A stretch of DNA of 64,000 nucleotides, taken from contig JAWHQI010000064.1 of assembly GCA_033032865.1 (NCBI GenBank), positions 4,960,001 through 5,024,000 on the forward strand, read 5' to 3'. The notes beneath the pieces were generated by a model. That model did no database searches and was not told the DNA's origin. It saw nothing but the letters and a program-made list of their open reading frames with translations. The stretch's first letter is position 1; every line of letters begins with the position of its first letter. This DNA comes from Dactylorhiza incarnata (taxonomy: Eukaryota > Streptophyta > Magnoliopsida > Asparagales > Orchidaceae). Shown piece by piece: positions 56,109 to 64,000 of this stretch. The translations under genes were made by a program, and so were the position numbers.

Positions 56109-57397
56109 TACTGCTTCCTTACTCTGTTGGTGTGTAGTGACTTTCGCTTAACACCACCCCTAGGTGTGACTTCGGAGTGTTCCAGGAAAAGGGTTGGAGA
56201 AGCTAGTGCCTTCACCCTTCGGAGTCGCTTCGGCGTCGTGCTAAAGGGTGGTGTGCGATAAGATCCCCCGGTCGGACCGTCGATTTGGGAGGGGGGGTCT
56301 TACAAATGGATCAGAGCGTAACCGATCTTTCGACCTATTCATGATCACAGAAACACCTATTGTTCCGCTAATCGCTGTAGCGTGGTTCGGGACGAACCAC
56401 TGCAGCGGAAGCGGTGGTGGACCTAAAAGATAAAAGTTGGCAACAAACTTAGCATATATATGAACATTTTCACTCGAACTTATCAAATTCAGTTTTGGTC
56501 ATGCAAAATATTTTTGATAACTCAGATCGACACTTAAATGTCTTTTACTACATCTGATCTCGAACAATCATCTATCTTATTTCCATAAAACACTCCCGTA
56601 AAACCCTACAAACATCCATTTCAAATTTTGAACCCCGGGTTTAAGCCTCTTTGTTTTATTGGGGTTAAATTTTCGTTTTCAAAATTCCATTCGAGGTAAA
56701 CTAATGGTATGAAATTAGGTGTACAATGTAAGGATTCTATCACTAATTTCAATCCCAAGTTTAAGCCTATTTGTTTCATTGGGATCAAAATTCTCGTTTT
56801 CAAAATTTCATTTGGGGTGAGCTAATCAAATGAAATTTTGCGTGTATATAGAGAATTGCTCTAACAATTGCAAAAATATGAAGTATGATTTGACTTGATC
56901 AATTTGACGATCTGTTGAAAATAAAGTCGTGCAATCGTAAAAGAGCTATGATAAAATGTTAGTTTTTCAATAACGTTAATATTTCAGGGAATGATTACTG
57001 AGGCGACGTACTGGATTGAAGTAAACTTGTGGCAAATTTATAAAAGCTTGTATATAAACCATCCTAAAAAGGTACATTGTTAACATTCTCAGGACTTGCG
57101 ATGGTTGCATACTCAGCCAGCCGGGAAGCCTCGTTAAAAAGGGTAAGCCACTGAGGACCCGAAGGTGATGGTTACCTATTTTATTGCTTGCTTGCTTTGG
57201 GAAACGTGGCGGGTCGGTCATGCCCGTAGATCGTACGTACCGGTGCGGGAAGGTTGACGACTCTAGGCGACGGGGAGGTGTGCACCCCGGGAGCTCGGTT
57301 GTATCTTATATGCCCCGCTGGGTCCCTCCGCTGGTTGGCCAAATTCAGTTATTGCCGGATGTCTCCTACGTCCGAGGGTACACGGGGTTGTACGATG

Positions 57398-57483
57398 GGG
57401 CCTGGGTAGTGCGGTACATCCACACCCAGAAGTGGCAGGACCGGCCACTGTCACCGACGGCCACATCGGTGAGGCCCGCGGGG
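57398..57483 (+). repeat. conserved two-hairpin block, copy 1 (LARD interior)
   Basis: 86 bp, with one mismatch to 57745-57830. It holds AGTGGC-N7-GCCACT (57431-57449) and TCACCGA-N8-TCGGTGA (57451-57472), one base apart. Confidence 0.85.
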
Positions 57484-57744
57484 TTCGCTACCCTGCAAAA
57501 AGAAGCGGTCAAAATATGTCAACATAAAGAGCAAACTGGTAAAACATTATATGTGAGTACCGTGGCAGGACAATCATGCCTAAGGACCATTCATACACGA
57601 ATGGGAAGGTTGATGACTCATGAGGCACTAGGGAGTGTGTGAACCCCGGGGGATTATTTCCCCGCAGGGTCCCTCCGCTGGATAGCCGAATTTTGTAATT
57701 GACGGATGTTGCTCACATCCAGGAGTACACTGGGTTGTACATTA

Positions 57745-57830
57745 GGGCCTGGGTAGTGCGGTACGTCCACACCCAGAAGTGGCAGGACCGGCCACTGTCA
57801 CCGACGGCCACATCGGTGAGGCCCGCGGGG
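57745..57830 (+). repeat. conserved two-hairpin block, copy 2 (LARD interior)
   Basis: The two hairpins are at 57778-57796 and 57798-57819. The upstream parts of the two larger repeats have drifted much more than this block. Confidence 0.85.
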
Positions 57831-57964
57831 GTCGCAACCCTGCTGGAAGAAAAGCGGTCAAACTGTTTCAACATTGTGTGTTGTGATTGAGTCATGAGTA
57901 CTCATTATACATATTTGCATATGCATCATTTGCATCAAAACATACATATCTGCATATACCATTA

Positions 57965-58155
57965 ACATATAACCTTCGTATGGGAGTTGGTTATATGTTT
58001 ATGGATCTTTACTGCCTATTTGCAATTTTATCTGTACCATTAACATATAACCTTCGTATGGGAGTTGGTTATATGTTTATGGATTTCTACTGCTTATTTA
58101 CAATTTTCATCTGTTCTACCAACATATAACCTTCGTATGGGAGTCGGTCATATGT
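57965..58155 (+). repeat. three long-stem hairpins (LARD interior)
   Basis: ACATATAACC-N14-GGTTATATGT at 57965-57998 and 58043-58076, and a copy with one stem mismatch at 58122-58155. Period about 78 bp. Confidence 0.9.
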
Positions 58156-58410
58156 TGATGAGTGTTACAAAAGCTTATGCAAGTTAAAACTTTTATATGT
58201 TCCACTGACAGCAACCCCGTAGTTCACGTGAGCTACTTGTATATTACATGGCAGGAGCCATCAACGTAGCTCGTTAGGTAAAACCAAACCTAGAGACCCT
58301 TAAAATTTGGGATCATTCGACACCTCTAGTGGTCTGCAATACGTCCTATTTTGAATCCCCATGACCCACTCGTATTTTCAGGGACGAAAATTTTCTTTGT
58401 TTTATTGGAT

Positions 58411-61400
58411 TGTAACATCCCGACTCTGAAAAGGGGTCTAGCCGGTTCAGTTGAACCCTGGAGGAAACTAGGCCGGGTCATAAGGCAATCACGACCCGAC
58501 CTTCACCACATAGAGGTGGTCATTTAGAGAAATGACTGTTTTAGGTAGCATTGTGCCTCGCCCTAACACTGAAGTGGTATATTGAGCATACGTGCTCCGA
58601 ATCGACTTCCGTCAGTTGCATTAGACTCGTATAGTTGATACGAGTGCAACGGAACTCGTTTCGTTTCGATCCGAGGTCATTTGGTGAATATGACCATTTT
58701 GAGTATAGTAGCGCGTCACGACGATGCAATTTTGGAATATGGAGCATACGTGCTCCGAATCGACTTCCGTCAGTTGCATTAGACTCGTATAGTTGATACG
58801 AGTGCAACGGAACTCATTTCGTTTCAATCAGAGGTCATTTGGTGAAAGTGGCCGTTTTGAGTATCGCAGCGCGTCACGACGACGCAGTTTAGAATATGGA
58901 GCATACGTGCCCCGAATCGATTTCCGTCAGTTACTTTAGACTCGTATAGTTGATACGAGTGCAACGGAACTCGTTTCGTTCCGATCCGAGGTCGTTTGGA
59001 GAAAACGACTATTTTGAGTAACGTCGAGCGCGACAACAACGCCATTTTAAAATGTTGGGCAAACGGACTCGAAATCGTCGTTGTCGTCGTAGTCTAGAGA
59101 GTTTGATTAACTTCCGGTAGAGCTATATATATATACATACAAACACATACTCCTACCTAAATGTAGATATATAGGGATATTTATACCCTTGCATCTCATA
59201 CAAAAAACATATATATATATATAAATATGCACAAATGATATAAATGTATATATTCATATACACACATGAATGAGGGTGGATATATAAGTGGAGGGCTTGA
59301 TTATGATTTGGATTTCATTCTGGGTGCGGCGGGTTTCATTTCCAAGGTCGGGCTCTTCTTTGATCCCGTGATTTCTCCAGGAGGGTTTAGTGCAGGGTTT
59401 TGCGAAAATTTGGGGCGGGGCGGCGCCGGAGCCGTTGGAGGCGAAGCAATCTTTGGTCGTCGGGGCTGGTAATCTCCGTCGGGGTACCGGGTGGAGTGAG
59501 GCAAGGGAACTCTTCACCCTTTTCATCTTCCTCCCCCCTCCCTTTTCTCTTACTTTTCTGTGCTTGGCGAATTTATGGTTTGGAAGGGCAATCTTGCTTA
59601 TTTATGCTAGTAAATGTTTGGTTGGCTTCATCTGATAGCTGCTCATGAGGTTTTGCCCTCTAGATTTCGTCCAGGCTTTATGTTGAATTTTTTTGGGGGT
59701 TAGGGCTGCTCGGTTGTCTTCTTTGGGGGAATTATTGGGTTAGGGCTGCTGTCCGGTTTATGGCTGCTGCTCGGCTGCTTGGTTTCCTGTCGTCTTTGGC
59801 GAAATTTATGGATTTTAAGGGTTTATGGCTGCTTTATGCTTCCAGAAATAATTATGTTAGGAGTTCTTCCTTTGGAAGTGGAGGGTAGGCTGCTCGGTTG
59901 TCCCATTCAGGTTTGGAAAATTATTTTATTGGGGGACCTATGGCTGATGGCTGCTGCTATATGTTTTGACTTGGGGTTACCTCGTATGTGTTCTAATTTG
60001 GGGCTACTGTGTTTATCGGGTTGGGGCTGCCTCTTTTGCTCTTCATCTTGGGGTTGCTGCTTGGTGAATTCATTTTGAGCTGCTCTTTACCTTGATTTGG
60101 GCTGTTTTGCTGGGGCTGCTCTTTCCTTGTTGGTTTGGGGGCTGCTTCTTGGTAACTTGGACTGCAGGTTTGTTGAGATGGGGCTGCTCCTTTCCTTGTT
60201 GGTTTGGGGGCTGCTTCTTGTTAACTTGGACTGCAGGTTTAATTGTTGGGGCTGCCCCTTTCCTTGTTGGTTTGGGGGCTGCTTCTTGGTAACTTGGACT
60301 GCAGGTTTGTTGAGATGGGGCTGCCCCTTTCCTTGTTGGTTTGGGGGCTGCCTCTTGGTAACTTGGACTGCAGGTTTGTTGAGATGGGGCTGCTCCTTTC
60401 CTTGTTGGTTTGGGGGCTGCTTCTTGCTAACTTGGACTGCAGGTTTGATGAAATGGGGCTGCTCCTTTCCTTGTTGGTTTGGGGGCTGCTTCTTGTTAAC
60501 TTGGACTGCAGGTTTAATTGTTGGGGCTGCTCCTTTCCTTGTTGGTTTGGGGGCTGCTTCTTGTTAACTTGGACTGCAGGTTTAATTGTTGGGGCTGCTC
60601 CTTTCCTTGTTGGTTTGGGGGCTGCTTCTTGTTAACTTGGACTGCAGGTTTAATTGTTGGGGCTGCTCCTTTCCTTGTTGGTTTGGGGGCTGCTTCTTGT
60701 TAACTTGGACTGCAGGTTTAATTGTTGGGGCTGCTCCTTTCCTTGTTGCTTGGGGCTGCTTCTTGTTAACTTGGACTGCAGGTTTAATTGTTGGGGCTGC
60801 TCCTTTCCTTGTTGCTTGGGGCTGCTCCTTGTTAACTTGGACTGCAGGTTGTTGTTTTAAAATGGGGCTGCCTTGTTCTCTTTGTTTAAAGGGGAGGGCT
60901 TGTGCTGGCAGCCCTCATTACCTGATTTTAGACCCTACTCTTCCTCCTCCCTGGACTCCTGAAACACTAATTACAACTCTCTAATTAATGGTTTGCCCTA
61001 AACCCCATCCCCCTCCCTCACTCTTTCTCCCCATCTGTGCAAGATTTAATATATATATACATATATATTTTCATGTGTTCTTACACATACATGCACATAT
61101 TCATACATATATATGCTCATAAGAGGGGGCTTCACATAAGAAGGTGGATTTTGATGATTTTGCCTTGATTTTTGATTTGGGCTTTCCTTCTCCCTCTCCT
61201 CCTACTTTATTACCAATTCTAATGCGAGATTGTGGGCTAGTTTTGCATATTGGAATCTACCTATATGCTGGTTGGATCTTGATTACACTAATTCTTGATG
61301 GTAGAGGTTGAGGGGTGTTGTTAGGCAGTGGCTGTTTCTCTTGGTTAGTGATTGATTTTGATTGATTAGCCTTTGGGTGATGTTGTCTTGTTTCCTGGAG

Positions 61401-63702
61401 TGCTGGCTGCTGTACCGCAGATTGGTTGGCCGGCTGTTCTCTTTGGGCTTCCTTTCGTGTTGTTGTGGGTTCTTGTATATGCTTGGCTGCTCCTGTTAGC
61501 TGCCTTTGAGGCTCTTATTCACTGCCTTGGTAACTGTTTTTGGCTGGGGTTTTATCTTGGAAATGGACTACTAGTGGCAGCCTTTGGTGCTGCTGTTGGC
61601 AGCCATTGGTGCTACTGTTAGCAGCCCTTGGTTGTTGCCTTTGGGCTGTTGTTGACAACATTTGTTGCCCTCTTGTTGGCTTGTGTTGGCTGACTTGTAG
61701 TGAGTGTTTGGCTGTCCTTTTGAGCTAATGTGAGCTCTTTATTTAATTATAAAGGGATCGATGGGTTGCTCTCTCCCCCATCTCTCTCCCTACTCTTCCT
61801 CCTCCCTGGATTCCTGGAACACTAACCACAACTCACACTCTCTAATTAATGGTTTAAAGCATGTTGGAGGGTTTCAGTTGACACGATTATGATGATTTGG
61901 GGGCTGCTCCTTGTTAAGTTGGACTGCAGGTTGCTGATAATGAGGGATATCTTGTGTTCGGTTGGGGGCTGTTTGTTTGTGGCTGTTTTGCTAGTTGGGG
62001 CTGTTTTACTTGAGCTGCTCTTTACCTCGATTACTAGGGCTGTTTTGCCTTGGGGCTGCTCTTACCCTTGTTAGCTGAGGCTGTTGGCATTGGGGGCTAC
62101 TGTCATAAAAACCTGTTGCTGCCACTATCAATTAATGTTGGGGTCTATCTTGTGAAGTGAGGGTTGTTGATATGCTTTTGGTAGGTGGGCTTTGTTGTTA
62201 CTACCACCTTCCCATATTCTCTAACATTTCTTCCCTCTCTACCCCTTCACAAATTCTGATGTTGATTAAAGGTGGAAATACTCCCTCTTCTTTTGATGTG
62301 GTACCAATACCAATGGAAATGTTATATAGGTGACTTGGGTTTGAACACCAAGCATCCAAATGATTGACGGGAGCCTATGGGCCATATGAAGATGGCTCGA
62401 TTTAATTGCCAGCCGGGTTAAAATAGGGTTACCTTCTCGGATGAAGATATGCTACGCTTATATAGAGTTCGTCTTCTCTCCTCCTACAGGTTGCGGGTGG
62501 ATATATTGCTGATCTTAAAGGGCGTCTCTTTTCTTCTCTTATGAAAATAGTTGCCTTCGAGAAAATAATTCCTACGGGAATGCAAATGTTGCCTTCGAGA
62601 AAATAATTCCTACGGGAATACAAATGTTGCCTTCGAGAAAATAATTCCCACGGGAATGAAATGTTGCCTTCGAGAAATAATTCCTACGGGAATGCAAATG
62701 TTGCCTTCGAGAAAATAATTCCTACGGGAATACAAATGTTGCCTTCGAGAAAATAATTCCCACGGGAATGAAATGTTGCCTTCGAGAAATAATTCCTACG
62801 GGAATGAAATGTTGCCTTCGAGATATAATTCCTACGGGAATGAAATGATGCCTTCGGGAATGTGACAGGGGATAAAATCGGATGGCCTATGAGTTTTACT
62901 CTAGGGCAACCCGCACGACGGACGGTCTAGGAGGGCAACCCGTGCGAAACTAATAGAACTACGTGGGTCTGAGGCCGTATGCAGGATGATACGGAGTACG
63001 TAGGCGGTGGTCGCGGGAAGACCGCCTCGGCCCAATAAGAGTCCAGATATCCCCTTACTTATAATTGTTATATTATGTTTGTGTGTTAGTAGGAGTTGGA
63101 TTCTGTTTGTATTTCTAATAACTTGTCTTTAGCACAGGTGACAGGTGCGGATGAGTGACAGCACCTATGTGTGGATGAAGCCACGGATCAGGCTACGTCA
63201 GGTATAAAGTTTTATTAAGCCGCATCTCCTCTTGTTGCGCCCTATCTCAGGGTATACATATATGATGCAATGAAGCCTTGACGGATAGGATTCATTGCGG
63301 CGGCGAAATCAATATTACTCATACAGGTTTTGAAATTACGGTTTCTGTGATATTTAATCTTCCGCTATAAATAATGTCTTCCGCTAAGGGTAACAAAGCG
63401 CACTCTTTAATAATGTCTTCCGCTAAAGGTAACAAAGCGCACTCTTTAATAATGTCTTCCGCTAAGGGTAACAAAGCGCACTCTTTAATAATGTCTTCCG
63501 CTAAAATACTGCTTCCTTACTCTGTTGGTGTGTAGTGACTTTCGCTTAACACCACCCCTAGGTGTGACTTCGGAGTGTTCCAGGAAAAGGGTTGGAGAAG
63601 CTAGTGCCTTCACCCTTCGGAGTCGCTTCAGCGTCGTGCTAAAGGGTGGTGTGCGATAAGATCCCCCGGTCGGACCGTCGATTTGGGAGGGGGGGTCTTA
63701 CA
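58411..63702 (+). repeat. LARD 3' LTR (5292 bp)
   Basis: Same order of sub-repeats as the 5' LTR, with a constant offset of 7398 bp after the one-base deletion near 58460. Ends TCTTACA before the CTAAG duplication. Confidence 0.95.
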
Positions 63703-63707
63703 CTAAG

Positions 63708-64000
63708 TCTAAAGTTTGTAAAATTAAATAGGCTCATAAGAGACCTTGTGAGCTGTGGCTAAGAGATTGAACTAACTCAAGTTAACCCGAATGGGGGATT
63801 GGGCTAAAGGAGGGGACAAAAAGTGAAAAGTAAAAGCAAAAGCCTTCCCCTCTCCCTCTCTCTCCTCCCAATCAGCCTTGGGCTCTTCCCTGAAGGGAGA
63901 TGAGTGCTGAGGAGGAGCTGGAAAGCTGGTGAAGGCAGCCATGTCGGCTGAGGTGGCAACCACGTGAGCTCCAACTTCAAATCTTCCAAGGCCGACCTCC
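63708..64000 (+). mobile_element. LTR-C continued to the window end
   Basis: Resumes after the CTAAG duplication. It includes CCATGTCGGCTGAGGTGGCA near 63940, similar to the CCATGCCGCTGAGGAGACAA block of LTR-B, so LTR-C belongs to a related family. The open frames here are not gene-like. Confidence 0.6.

Larger units (their letters stand above)
51012..56304 (+). repeat. LARD 5' LTR (5293 bp)
   Basis: The LTR holds in order: three 157-158-bp repeats (51186-51660), a TATA run (51726-51735), a GGGGCTGCT-rich zone with a 68-bp tandem array (52706-53455), a 38-bp array (55150-55468) and a 39-bp array (55966-56108). Many open frames in the 52-55 kb zone are by-products of the repeats. Confidence 0.95.
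56305..58410 (+). other. LARD internal domain, non-coding (2106 bp)
   Basis: Starts two bases before a PBS-like TGGATCAGAGC (56308), which lacks one T relative to the initiator-Met PBS. No gag or pol motif in any frame. It contains a duplicated structured block (57206-57520 and 57560-57870), three hairpin repeats (57965-58155), and GGGACGAAAATTTTC before the 3' LTR, similar to the pre-polypurine segment of gypsy elements. Confidence 0.85.
51012..63702 (+). mobile_element. complete LARD (large retrotransposon derivative), 12.7 kb
   Basis: Two LTRs of 5293 and 5292 bp (51012-56304, 58411-63702) start TGTAACATCCCG and end GGGTCTTACA. A perfect CTAAG duplication lies at 51007-51011 and 63703-63707. 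The 2106-bp interior encodes no gag or pol domain. By eye the LTRs differ by five transitions (near 51452, 54123, 54216, 54330 and 56234) and a one-base indel (near 51060), about 99.9 percent identity. Long LTRs with a short non-coding interior define LARDs, which depend on enzymes from autonomous gypsy elements. It is the youngest insertion in the window. Confidence 0.96.

Noticed and set aside
1..64000. tRNA, rRNA or other known RNA genes
   Set aside because: No tRNA-like A and B boxes with a cloverleaf, and no rRNA-like sequence, were found on reading; the only tRNA-related matches are the primer binding sites.

Overview
This is plant nuclear DNA, almost certainly from a flowering plant. 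It carries plant LTR retrotransposon lineages (Sirevirus Ty1/copia, a chromovirus-type Ty3/gypsy, a Tat-like gypsy, a LARD), plant CACTA and Tourist-like DNA transposons, and one clearly recognisable plant gene with introns (HVA22 family). I cannot name the species. About 80 percent of the window is mobile DNA, much of it nested; gene DNA is confined to roughly 35.2-40.4 kb.

Left nest (1-33.6 kb). The oldest layer is a decayed Ty3/gypsy element (17886-33579, its 5' LTR lying left of the window), with gag, protease, RT, RNase H, a deleted integrase, a chromodomain-like tail and a 3' LTR. An LTR of another family (LTR-A, 1-3308 and 17831-17885) sits in its gag. A Sirevirus (3309-17825) sits in LTR-A, and a CACTA transposon (12386-17281, TSD GTT) sits in the 3' LTR of that Sirevirus. 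A second, internally deleted Sirevirus (21054-29489, perfect TSD GAATT) splits the gypsy reverse transcriptase.

Gene island (33.6-42.9 kb). A one-exon gene for a 159-aa plant protein of unknown function (35200-35679, +) converges on an HVA22/TB2-DP1-family gene on the minus strand (coding exons between 35971 and 40163). I reconstructed that gene as six coding exons (603 nt, 200 aa) with consistent splice phases and a likely 5'-UTR intron. Tourist-like MITEs with TTA duplications sit in and next to its introns.

Right nest (42.9-64 kb). A broken Tat-like gypsy (LTR, PBS, gag, protease) is cut off by an inverted integrase fragment. Three LTR starts then lie one inside the next (46736, 47897, 49885). 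The innermost element is a complete large retrotransposon derivative (LARD) at 51012-63702 with a perfect CTAAG target duplication, two 5.29-kb LTRs that differ by about five substitutions and one indel, and a 2.1-kb non-coding interior.

The most unusual signal is a recurring architecture. Unrelated LTR families here carry arrays of short palindromes in the first few hundred bases of the LTR, upstream of the TATA box where one can be seen. In the second Sirevirus the unit is a 21-bp dyad (7-bp arm, 7-bp spacer, 7-bp arm, core CGTCGA/TCGACG). It recurs in the LTRs, in frame inside gag (as a heptapeptide repeat), and as three closely spaced pairs after RNase H. The LARD carries RNA-hairpin arrays in its LTR and interior. 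All comparisons were made by eye.
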